The position numbers and the translations under genes were made by a program. Below are positions 55,101 through 64,000 of a DNA stretch of 64,000 bases, one piece after another. The stretch's first letter is position 1, and the number at the start of each line of letters is the position of its first letter. The notes under the pieces are model-generated. The model was not told the origin of the DNA. It worked only from the letters and a program-made list of their open reading frames with translations, and did no database searches. Source of the stretch: Narthecium ossifragum (taxonomy: Eukaryota; Streptophyta; Magnoliopsida; Dioscoreales; Nartheciaceae); assembly GCA_963920575.1 (NCBI GenBank), contig OY986963.1:5060896-5124895 (forward strand), in the 5' to 3' direction.

Positions 55101-55683
55101 GGATCTCACCGGAGAGGAAATTATTGTAGAAGCCGACGTAACTAAGCCGGGTTGCTAGGCGTACCTCGGGAGGGATGGGGCCGGAGAGATTGTTGCCGCC
55201 GAGGTCGAGCTTGACGAGCGGCGAGGCGGCACGGAAGAGGGACGGCGGTATAGGGCCAAAGAGGAGGTTGTTGTTTAGGCAAAGAACGCGAAGAGCGGAG
55301 CAGCCGGAGAGGGCCGGTGGGATGCGGCCGTAGAGGAGGTTTAGACTGAGGTCAAGGGAGCGAAGAGTGCGGAGGCCGCTGCAGAGGTGGGGGGCGGCGA
55401 CGGAGAGGTCGCCGGAGAGGTTGAGACCAGAGAGGCCGATGGAGACAACTACAGTAGGGATACCGCGAGATTTTGAAGAGGATGAGGAGCAGGTGACACC
55501 GGGCCAGTGGCATGTAGGGGTGGTGTGGTTCCATGGGAGGAGGAGCTGTGAGGAGTTGGAGAGGGCGCCGCGGAACGCAAGAAGAGATGACTCCGGCGAG
55601 GAGAGGAGGGTGGTGAAGAAGGTGGCGGAGAAGAGGGTGGCGAATACTAGAAGGTGGTGGTGGTGGTGGTGGTATATGGGCAT
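52104..55683 (-). CDS. LRR receptor-like kinase (subfamily XI type), two exons, complete
   Basis: Exon 1 is 52614-55683, exon 2 is 52104-52432, joined G|AA inside the APE codon run (APENGYST); 1132 codons. The order is signal peptide (1 to about 28, after a run of six His), LRR cap with PTCHWPGVTC, more than 20 plant LRRs (LxGxIPxx), second cysteine pair, membrane span (about 798-817), then kinase: GRGKHGTVY (863-871), K884 in AVKRL, HKD (975-977), DFG (995-997), GTLGYIAPE, CDVYSYGVLLLELL. Long intracellular-domain sequence matches class XI receptor kinases, which bind peptide ligands at the plasma membrane. The catalytic loop has HKD where most have HRD. The ligand is unknown. No frame damage is visible. 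Confidence 0.93.
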
Positions 55684-55956
55684 CGTTTAAAGGAGATGGT
55701 TCCCTGTTGTTTTGGCTCTTTTTTAAGCTGGCGGAGATATAGCATGCATGGTATGATGCCCGACACAAGGGCTTGTAAGTTGGTGGAGACTCTGATTTGA
55801 CTCAGGGGAATCACATTTTGGGAGTTGAGAGGGTTAGTGACAGGAGGAATGTTTTTGGTGCTGGATGGAGTACAATGAAATAAATGGAGCGGCCCCCAGG
55901 AAGAGAATCCATGGCGCGCTGGAAAGAAACAAGCGACGCACATGCTGGTTACTTTA
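55684..55956 (-). promoter_or_regulatory. upstream region of the receptor kinase gene
   Basis: No clear TATA box; a weak GCTATATCTCC on the minus strand lies about 60 bp upstream of the ATG. A Harbinger-like element starts at 55957, so the intact promoter may be shorter than 275 bp or include that element. Confidence 0.3.
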
Positions 55957-57183
55957 GTGGGCGTTTGACTGCTTGTACCAGTTGATGCAGTGCATCAACT
56001 GATGCAAGCTGATACAACTACTTGTATGTTATTTGTGTTTGGTTGATTGTATCAGCTGATATAGTATTAGCTCATTTTCTGTTTGGTTGATATGTATTGT
56101 ATCAGCTGATGAAGGTGAAGGTGATCGAGCATTGGCGGAGGCACGACGTGAAGAAGGACGCCGTGGGGGGGAGGGGGGGGAGCTCAGCGACGGGCGGCGA
56201 CGGAGGGCGATGGGGAAGGGGGTGGAGATCTGCTCGTCGGATTTGGCCTCTGACGGAGAGGGAAGGGAAAGAGAGGAAGTAGAGAGAGAGGCGACAGGGG
56301 ACGACGGGGGCGACGACAGGGCCCGACGGGGCGACGGGGGACGACGGGCGACGGGGAAGGGAGAGAGGCGACGGGGAAAGGAGCGATGGGGAAGAGAGCT
56401 CGGCGACGGGGGCGGCGACGGGGCGACGGGGAAAGGAGCGACAGGGAAGGGAGCTCGGCGACGGGGGACGACGGGCGACGGGCGACGGGGAAGGGAGAGA
56501 GGCGACGGGGAAAGGAGCGACGGGGAAGAGAGCTCGGCGACGGGGGCGACGGGGAAGGGATAGAGGCGACGGGGGACGACGGGGAAGGGAGAGAGGCGAC
56601 GGGGACGACGGGGCGACGGGGAAGGGAGAGAGGCGACGGGGACGACGGGGAAAGGAGCGACGGGGAAGGGAGCTTGGCGACAGGGGACGATGGGGGCGAC
56701 GGGGCGACGGGGAAAGGAGCTCGGCAACGGGGGCGACGGCGACGACGGGGACGACGGGGTGACGGGGCGACGGGGACGGGAGCTCGGCGACAGGGGCAAC
56801 GGGGAAAGGGGGGAGGGGAGGGAGAGGCGACGAGAAAAGGAGAAAGGGGGGAGGGGAAGGAGAGGTGACGAGGAAAGGGGGGAGGGGAGGGAGAGAAGGG
56901 TGGTGTGCATCACGTGATGTCACGTGATGCATCAGCTGATGCTGCATCAGCAGAAACGGCCATTTTGGTGTGCATCACGTGATGTCACGTGATGCATCAG
57001 CTGATGCTGCATCAGCAGAAACGGCCATTTTGGCTGTTTTTGCTGATGCAACATATGAGCCCCTTTTTGCATCAGCTGATACATGCATCAGCTGATGCAT
57101 TTGATCAATCAAACACTGGTTTGTATCAAAATGATGCATCAACTGATGCATGTATCAGCTGATACATGCAACCAAACAGTCCC
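55957..57183. mobile_element. PIF/Harbinger-like element with G-rich core and CAGCTG palindromes
   Basis: The left end GTGGGCGTTTGACTGCTTGTA and the reverse complement of the right end GGGACTGTTTGGTTGCATGTA form imperfect inverted repeats, flanked by TTA at 55954-55956 and 57184-57186, the typical 3-bp duplication. Both outer zones are packed with GCATCAGCTGATGC-type palindromes. The core (about 56140-56900) is a degenerate CGACGGGGAAGGGAG repeat on the plus strand. Frames of Ser/Pro/Arg and Gly/Arg on the two strands come from this repeat and are not called as genes. Confidence 0.7.
56902..57031. repeat. 65-bp tandem duplication with CACGTG and CAGCTG palindromes
   Basis: A unit beginning GGTGTGCATCACGTGATGTC and ending AAACGGCCATTTT occurs twice in a row, starting at 56902 and 56967, with no visible difference. 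Each copy contains two CACGTG and one CAGCTG. Confidence 0.9.
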
Positions 57184-57186
57184 TTA

Positions 57187-57755
57187 GCTTTCTTCGTTGT
57201 TGTGTCTATAGCTTTGCAGGAAGGTGGTGGGCAGACAGACAGTTCAGATTATATTATTGCTGCCTCTTCGCTATCATGAGTAGTAGTAGCTAAGTACTGC
57301 GCAGAGTGTGCATCCCATCATGCGCGTCACTCATGGGGCCATAAGAAAAGAAGACTCAAAGATGGTGTAATATCTATGAAGTATGAACGCGCAGAGACTC
57401 TCCGGTGTATACGTGGCTGTCGCGAAAAGATTTGTCGCTAGCTCAGAGATTCGCTTGTCTGGCTAGTGTAACTTTGCTTTCTTATTTATCATTTACTTCT
57501 CAGATTTATTTGAATCTCATTCGGCAGACAGTGATCATTAATAAAATATTAATTCAGATTAAAATACTAAAAGACTTGGACAATTAGTATAACGGATTGA
57601 AGGAAGTGATGGTACGGGGTAAACGGAACACTTTTTAGCATATTTTTGTTCTTCTTTTGATTATTTTAAAGTGTTTGAGAGTGTGTAGATTTTTGGAGAA
57701 ATCCTATGGATAGGTACCAAAACCTTTTTGGCTTTGGCGATAGGAATCCATATAT
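57187..57755. other. intergenic, no gene seen
   Basis: AT-rich DNA without recognisable features. Confidence 0.45.
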
Positions 57756-57764
57756 TTCTTCCAG

Positions 57765-58404
57765 GAGTAATTTTATATGCACTATAAAAATTGCCAAGTG
57801 CATCTATATTTTTCTAAAATCTCTAAAATGCCCCTCTCTTCCCCACTCTTCCACCGCCGCCGTGCACCACCCCCACTCACCGCCACCGCCGCCCCTTTCT
57901 CTGGACCCCATCGCCGTTGCCGCCCGGCCACCGCCCTCCCCCTCTCCCTCCCCTGTTCTCTCTCCTCTCCCCCGTTCTCTCTTCACTCCGCTCGCTCTCT
58001 CTCTCTCACGGCCGATCGCGCCACCGCGGTGTCGTGGCCGGGGAAGAAGGGAGGGATGTTTGAGTGGTTGCTGATGCGCCTTCTTCCCCAGCCAAGACCA
58101 CCACGGCGCCTTCAAACCAAGGAGTGCCTTCAAACCCCGCCCATGACCACCACGGCTACGCGATCGGCCGCTAGGGAGAGAGTGAGCGGACCAAAGGGAG
58201 GGAGAGAGAGGAGAGAGGAGAGAGAACGGGGGGAGAGAGAGGGGCCGGAGGTAACGCTGACGGGGTCCGGAGAAAGGGGCGGCGGCAGCGACGGTGGCAG
58301 GGTCGGGGTGGAAGAGAGGCGAAGAGAGGGGCGGAGGGTATTATAATAATTTTACTTTTTTTGCGGTGCACTTATAGTTTTGGATAGTGCATATAACACC
58401 ACCC
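57765..58404. mobile_element. Mutator-like non-autonomous element with CT/GC-rich cargo
   Basis: Left GAGTAATTTTATATGCACTA and the reverse complement of the right end GGGTGGTGTTATATGCACTA form inverted repeats continuing through AAGTGCA(T/C)C into ATTTT-rich sequence. Flanks TTCTTCCAG (57756-57764) and TTCTTTCAG (58405-58413) match at 8 of 9, a 9-bp duplication typical of Mutator-like elements. The core is CT/GC-rich on the left half and GA-rich on the right, much like the 10.66-11.55 kb element in plan though not in terminal sequence. Confidence 0.72.
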
Positions 58405-58639
58405 TTCTTTCAGATGTAGTCTATTGATATATGGAAAAGACTTAAATACCCCCCATATTCATAATCTCCTCTTCATATCCCCTCCTCTTCCCATCGGACC
58501 ACAGCAAGCTCCGGTGACCTCCTCCTCTCACATCCGGCGTCGTCACCTCCGGAGATCACCGCCGACCGGCCTTCCTCGACGTCTATGACGACCTCCGCCG
58601 CCCCGAGCTCCTCCACCCACTAGCCGGTGCTCTTCTGCC

Positions 58640-58900
58640 GCCTCCATTGGACCTAGCCCGTGCTCCTCCACCAATCAGCCGTCGTTCACCCTCCTCCACC
58701 AAATCCGGCTCGCCTCTCTCTAGATCCGACGAGATCCAACGGAAATCATCCGACCAACCTAGCCCGTGCTACTCCGTCGCCTCCATCGGAACCCATTCAA
58801 TCAACCTAGCCCGTGCTCCTCCACCGTCCGCCCCACTCCAAATCCGCCTAGCCCGTGCTCCTCCGCCGCCTCCATCGGAACCCATCCGATCGACCGTCGT
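58640..58900 (+). repeat. CCTAGCCCGTGCTCCTCC repeats
   Basis: (A/G)CCTAGCCCGTGCT(C/A)CTCC recurs at least four times (near 58650, 58760, 58807, 58850) with variable CCGCC/CCATCGGAACCCATC spacers, a degenerate minisatellite in CT/GC-rich DNA. Long Pro/Ser-rich frames here are by-products. Confidence 0.65.
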
Positions 58901-59089
58901 CCCTTGCCCCTCGCCCCATCCGATCGGTCGCCGTCCATCCATCCACCACCATTCTGATCCATCCATCCACCACCATCCGATTGGCTGCCGTCCATCCATC
59001 GGTCGTCGTCCCTCACCCTTCTGAACCATCCATCCAACACCATTCCCGACGAGATCCGTTGTTCCTTAGCTCAATTTGGATTATGGAAA

Positions 59090-60330
59090 ATAACATATAA
59101 TAATTGTGAATAATGATGTAATAATTGTGAAAAATAAGTCAAGTTATTTTCGATCGATTTCTCGATTACTCAAGTTATTTTTCAAAATTGTTGTAAATAA
59201 CTTTTCACAATACTAATATCTAGATTTATGAAAAGTAACTTGTAATATGTGTGAAAAGTAATGTAACAAGTGTGAAAAGTAACTCTAATTATAAAATAAC
59301 TCAAGTTACTTTCTATGATTTTATCATCAAGAGCTCAAGTTACTTTTCTTAATCGTGATAAGTTACTTTAATGTAATAATTGTGGTAAATAACTCAAGTT
59401 ACTTTTCACAATGTGAGTGGTGGTTACTTTCCACGGTGCTTGTAGTTATTTTTTCACACTTTTTGGTGATAGTTACTTTTCACATTTTTTTGTGCCAGTT
59501 ACTTTCCATAAAATCATAGTAAGTTGCTTTCCACAAATTATTTTTCATCGGTTACTTCCACCACCAAACTTACTTTCTACTAATAATATATGAAAAAATT
59601 AGCTAAAATAAGTGAAATAGGGAATTTTTTCAGAAATTACTTTTCACCAAAGTTACTTTATATAAATTACTTTCCAACAAAGTTGCTTTCCACAAATAAT
59701 ATGTGGAAAACTCAGTTAAAATAAAAAAATATGGGAAAATAGAGAAAATATGGGGGAAATTTCACTTTTTAGTTTTGAAAATGAAAAATAGCTTTACTTT
59801 GCACAAATTACTTTCCACCACCAAAGTTACTTTCCACAAATAATATGTGAAAAATTTGTCTAAAATGAGAAAAATATGGGGAAAAATCACACATCTTTTT
59901 TACTTACTTTCCACTAGTTATTTTCTATTACTTGTAATCACTAGTTACTTTCCATTAGCTACAACCACTAGCTACTTTCCGGCGTGGCACACATCGAGAA
60001 TTCAAGTTACTTTTCGCAAATCATGGTAAGTTACTTTCCACATTACTAATACTTGGAATATGAAAAATAACTTGTAATAATAATTATGGAAAGCAACTTG
60101 CCATTAGTTTAATTCGAAATTCACGATTTCATCGTTCAGAACTCAAGCTACTTTTCATCATGATAAGTTACTTTCCATAAATTACTTTCCATCAGTTACT
60201 TTCACCACCAAAGTTACTTTCCACCAATAATATGTGAAAAAATCAACTAAAATAAAAAAAATACGGGGAAAATCAAACATTTTCAAATGCTAACATTTGG
60301 AATATGAAAATAATAATTGTAGGAAATAAC
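59090..60330. repeat. degenerate AGTTACTTTCC repeat field (orientation 1)
   Basis: AAGTTACTTTCCAC(A/C)A and AAGTTACTTTTC variants recur across this stretch, mixed with AATATGTGAAAAA and AAAATATGGGGAAAA segments. The core is the reverse complement of the GGAAAGTAACT core at 63060-63955. Confidence 0.75.
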
Positions 60331-61018
60331 AAGAGTGCGCTGTCATCCTTGACCAAATCCCTCAGCAAGTTGGCATTTGATGAATCCACGGCATGATGGA
60401 TGTTATAACCTTCGTTACCCATTGTGTTACGAGCGTGCTGCTTGTAAATGGACTCGGCTGTCGATTCGGATCAAGTGAAGAGGTGGCCGGCTTCATAGGA
60501 ACCAATTTGGGTCGTGATGGCGAGGACCTTGGTGGAGGTTTGCGGGCATGGGAAGTGGCATGAGCGGTGGCGTCGGGCGGTGCAAGGTGTAGGCTTGGGG
60601 TGAGTCGGGGCGGAGCCGGAGAGAGCTGGGACGACGATGTCCCGGCTTGGTGGTGAGCCGTGGACGAGCCGACAAGAAGAGAGGAGAGAAAAAATACATG
60701 AAAAATCAGGGAAAACAAGGATAAGGCCGGAAAAAAGGTGGAGAAAATTAGAGAAAAATATGAATAAGAAGATAACTTGGAAGATGGTGCTTCACCCAAC
60801 CTCCTCTAGAAGAGTGCTTCACTCAACCCGCCCAATCAACGCTTCATTGATGAAAAATAGGGATAAGATCAGGCCATATTAAAAACAGATCTGACTCGAC
60901 TTGACCCGACCTAACCAAAGTCAGGCAGACCCGGTCCACCCGCCACCTTACTTGGGCAGCTTGCCAGTGGGTCCCACTTGAAGTTCAATCCAAGATGTGT
61001 TTCCCCCAAACAATTATC

Positions 61019-61321
61019 CTAATCGCGACCCTCAGGCGCCGCCCTGCTCTCGAGGGCTTTGACGCGCGCGCGGGTAGCGGTGATGCAGGAGAGGCTGACG
61101 GCGGAGGCAGCACAGGCGAGGGGGGTCGAGCTCTGACCGATGTCGGTGGCGTAGGGGGAGAGTTCCGAGACGCAGAGTTCCGGGTAGCGCGTGGTGCTGC
61201 AGGAGGCTCGGATGAAGTCCGTGGATGTGGCGGCGGTGGGGTTGGTGGCGGCAAGGGTTGGCATTTGGATCCTGGAGAGGAGGAAGAAGAGGAGGAAGTG
61301 GGGATTGGACGAGAGCATCAT
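61019..61321 (-). pseudogene. PMEI / invertase-inhibitor domain, 5' fragment
   Basis: The frame starts MMLSSNPHFLLFFLLS, a signal-peptide-like stretch, then STDFIRASCSTTRYPELCVS, the first cysteine pair of plant pectin methylesterase / invertase inhibitors (FIRxSCxxTxYPxLC), and AVSLSCITATRARVK, like helix 2. The frame stops at 61019, about half of the usual domain, and the second cysteine pair (LxDC) is missing, so it is a truncated gene. It lies between two repeat fields of opposite orientation and may have been captured by a transposon. Confidence 0.6.
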
Positions 61322-61324
61322 TGT

Positions 61325-62517
61325 TGGTTATCGGGATTGAGAGGATTGATTGCCACGTGTCGGAAAACAAGGTTAGCCATCTAAGGTTGGCTATCTGCCA
61401 ACTAATAAGTGGGTTGGCTAGGAATCATTTCTCTTGGCATAATCCCATACCCATTTCATAAAAAAAATGCACCCGCAGATCAGTCCCAAACCCATGCGAG
61501 TTTGTATGCCCCATTCCATCTCTGTTTAAAATCCAACCTGCATAAACCATCCCCACATAGTCCCATATAATGTCATTGGAAACACAACAAAATGTAATAT
61601 GAAAATAAAAAATCACATATTATAATTAAAAAGAAAATCCTCCTCTTCGTCTCTCATGTGTATGCAGAGTTTTAATTAAAAAGAAAACATAGGTAGAGTC
61701 TAAAAGGGAAATGCATCCGGAAGTCGGAATGTTTATATGATGCATTCATATAATACTTACTTGTACATATATATAGCGCATGTATTTAAGTAAATATATA
61801 TATAATTGGGGTGGGTTCATTTTTTTAAACTTAAACCCAAACCCATCCCAAATCTATTCGGGTTGAACTTGTCTTCCCCGTACCCTCTCCAAACCCATTT
61901 AGGTTTTACCCTAAACCCATACTATTAGGGGCAGCTTGGGGCGGGAACCCGCTTAACTCGCCCCATTGCCATCCATAGGGTGGGCTAATTCCTTAGCCCC
62001 AATTTGGTAGAAATGTACGGCATTTTCCGGCACACATTGGTCACCTGCCTTATTGGTTATTTATGTTTTGTCCTGTTCAAATAATGGTTAAATTATTATT
62101 GATTGGTCGATTAATTATTGAGAGGAAAAACCACATGCAATTGATGAACTCACTTCACTATGATGAGAGATCTATAAAATCCTGACCCTAGAAAAAACTG
62201 AATACTTTTCTCTATGATCATTTTCCTCTCGCGATCTCATAGTGGTCGTTAAAACCTCCCATCATATCCATGAATAAAATTTGTTTAGATCTCATCCAAG
62301 AATCTAAATCATTGATAAATGCTAAATGGAATTCAGATATTTATGATCTAGACCGTTGAATGAAATTCAAACAGATATCATTCATTGATTGGTAATTTGG
62401 TATGATGGTACAAGGTAAACTGCTCACCGCCTAAGCACACCTAGAAACCATAGGTTGTAACCCTTTTATAGCTACAAACTATAATAAAGAGTTTACATCA
62501 TGTTACTTAAAAAAATA
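61325..62517. other. intergenic, no gene seen
   Basis: AT-rich DNA with a TATATA run near 61770-61805 and a CCCAAACCCAT-type repetitive stretch at 61830-61960. Confidence 0.45.
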
Positions 62518-63059
62518 AGGGAAAATTGTCATTTAGTCTCTTTGGGAGGAGTTGTTTGCTATTTAGTCTCCTTGAAAAATTTTAAGCCATTTAGTCTCTT
62601 TTGTGGACAGCTATAATTTTTTATCTCTAAAATACCCTTTATGTATTTTTTTAAATGGGAGATGGATGGATAGTTTTTGAATTAGTTGGTTGACATTAAT
62701 TGGAGTAGTTGGGAATACATACACCTATTCCCAATACAGAAAATGCATGAATGCATGCACTTATGGTTGAATGCATGCATTAATGTGGACATTAACAGTA
62801 AAATAGAAAATACTGAAAAATAGAGAAAATTAACAGAAAATAGGAAAATATGTCGAAAAAATAAGGAAAATGGTAGAAAAGTAGAAAAAATACCGGAAAA
62901 TATAAAAAAAATTTGGAAATTTTTTTGGGGGCAGCCATTAACGGCAAAAAAGGAAAATACTGAAAAGTAGGAAAAATTACCGTAAAATAGAAAAATATGT
63001 GGGAAAATAGGAAAAAATACCGAAAAATAGAAAATATTCTGGAAATTTTTTTTGAAAGT
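62518..63059. repeat. possible transposon end and GGAAAATA-type repeat
   Basis: The segment begins GGGAAAATTGTCATTTAGTC and repeats ATTTAGTCTC(C/T)TT, similar to ends of plant Mutator-like elements, and then has GAAAAATAGAAAATA variants (62800-63050). A partner end is not in the window. Confidence 0.4.
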
Positions 63060-63955
63060 AATTACTAAATATTGGAAAGTGATTACCAAATTTTGGAAAG
63101 TGACTACAAATATTGGAAAGTAACTACCAAATATTAGGAAAGTAACTACAAATATTGGAAAGTAATTACCAAATATTCGAAAGTGACTACAAATATTGGA
63201 AGGTAACTATAAAATATTGAAAAATTATTACAAATATTGTGAAGTAACTATCAAATATTGGAAAGTAACTACCAATATTGATAAGTAACTACTAAATATT
63301 GGAAAGTAACTATCAAATATTGGAAAGTGACTACAAATATTAGCTAGAAAGTAAGTACAAAAAATTGAAAAGTGTTTACAAATATTGGAAAATTATTAGA
63401 AATATTGGAAAGTAACTACAAATATTGGTAAGTAACTACTAAATATTGGAGAGTAACTACCAATATTGGAAAGTAACTATCAAATATTTGAAAAGTAAGT
63501 ATTAGGGATTGGGAAGTAACTACCATAAATGGAAAGTAACTACAAGGGAGGGTAAAATAACTATTAGGGTAAATTAACTACCAATATTGGTAAGTAACTA
63601 CTAAATATTGGGAAGTAACTACCAATATTGGAAAGTAACTATCAAATATTTGGAAAGTAAGTATTAGGGATTGGGAAGTAACTACCATAAATGGAAAGTA
63701 ACTACAAGGGAGGGTAAAGTAACTACCAGGGATTGTAAAGTACCTATCAGAAATGGAAAGTAAGTACATGGGACTGTGAAGTAACTACAAGGTACTGGAA
63801 AGTAACTACCAGAAATGGAAGTAACTATATGGGACTGTGAAGTAACTACCAGGGATTGGAAAGTAACTACCAGAAATGAGAAGTAACTGTAAGAAAGTGT
63901 AAAGTGACTACAAAATATTGGAAAGTAACTACCAGTTATTGTAGAATTTTTTTTC
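63060..63955. repeat. degenerate GGAAAGTAACTAC repeat field (orientation 2)
   Basis: By eye roughly 40 copies of (T)GGAAAGTAACTACCAAATAT variants with period about 20 bp. A higher-order period of 162 bp is visible: the block starting AATATTGGTAAGTAACTACT at 63421 recurs at 63583 with few changes. The field runs to near the right edge of the window. Confidence 0.85.
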
Positions 63956-64000
63956 GACAGAAAAATTGAAATTTTCTTAAAAGATACTACAATTACTGTA

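Noticed and set aside
56029..56947. Ser/Pro/Arg-rich minus-strand frames up to 294 codons
   Set aside because: Direct by-product of the CGACGGGG repeat within a Harbinger-like element.
58647..59100. Pro/Ser-rich frames on both strands
   Set aside because: Encoded by the CCTAGCCCGTGCTCC minisatellite; no family features.
62682..63089. Phe-rich minus-strand frame of 135 codons
   Set aside because: Translation of the GAAAATA repeat; no membrane-protein topology beyond composition.
63060..63955. CRISPR-like regularly spaced repeats
   Set aside because: Units are degenerate, contiguous and in a plant nuclear genome; no unique spacers.

Overview
This is nuclear DNA of a flowering plant. It has GT-AG introns, plant-only gene families (CIPK, BODYGUARD, LRR-XI-type receptor kinase), Ty1-copia, LINE, hAT, Mutator-like and PIF/Harbinger-like transposons, and a scaffold gap of 200 Ns at 8452-8651. 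GC-rich first exons and CT-rich leaders hint at a monocot, but I cannot name the species.

Host genes are sparse and all lie on the minus strand. They are: exon 1 of a CIPK kinase running off the left edge (462-650); two small two-pass membrane proteins that are paralogues (12182-12547 and 15351-15602); a complete seven-exon DHHC S-acyltransferase (17549-20624); a complete four-exon BODYGUARD-type alpha/beta hydrolase (38226-40314); an intronless membrane-anchored SAM-dependent methyltransferase-like gene (48869-49858); and a two-exon LRR receptor kinase (52104-55683). Gene fragments (kelch, PMEI) are also on the minus strand. The genes do not form a pathway; they are independent loci separated by transposon debris.

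Layout. 1-3.5 kb: CIPK exon, promoter and MITEs. 3.5-8.3 kb: copia element lacking its 5' end. 8.8-9.1 kb: foldback MITE with target duplication. 9.3-10.45 kb: truncated LINE with a 14-bp target duplication, itself split by a solo LTR that carries seven GATCGATCC boxes. 10.66-11.55 kb: Mutator-like element with CT/GC-rich cargo. 12-21 kb: small membrane proteins and the DHHC gene. 21.8-26.3 kb: LTR remnants and a decayed hAT transposon with 8-bp target duplication. 27.7-28.3 kb: fragment of an endogenous pararetrovirus movement-protein gene. 32.4-36.3 kb: a LINE with a 1010-codon open frame inside a Harbinger-like element. 36.8-37.5 kb: another LINE end. 38-40 kb: BODYGUARD-like gene. 40.8-42.1 kb: 1.3-kb near-palindrome. 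42-48.8 kb: mostly unannotatable. 48.9-55.7 kb: methyltransferase, LINE insertion, receptor kinase. 56-64 kb: Harbinger-like and Mutator-like elements and two fields of a GGAAAGTAACT-type repeat in opposite orientation around a PMEI gene fragment.

The strongest second-look items are the 1.3-kb foldback, the paired repeat fields at 59-64 kb, the pararetrovirus fragment, the GATCGATCC array in an LTR promoter region, and the non-autonomous elements with GC/CT-rich cargo. All calls are from reading the sequence; no database search was possible.
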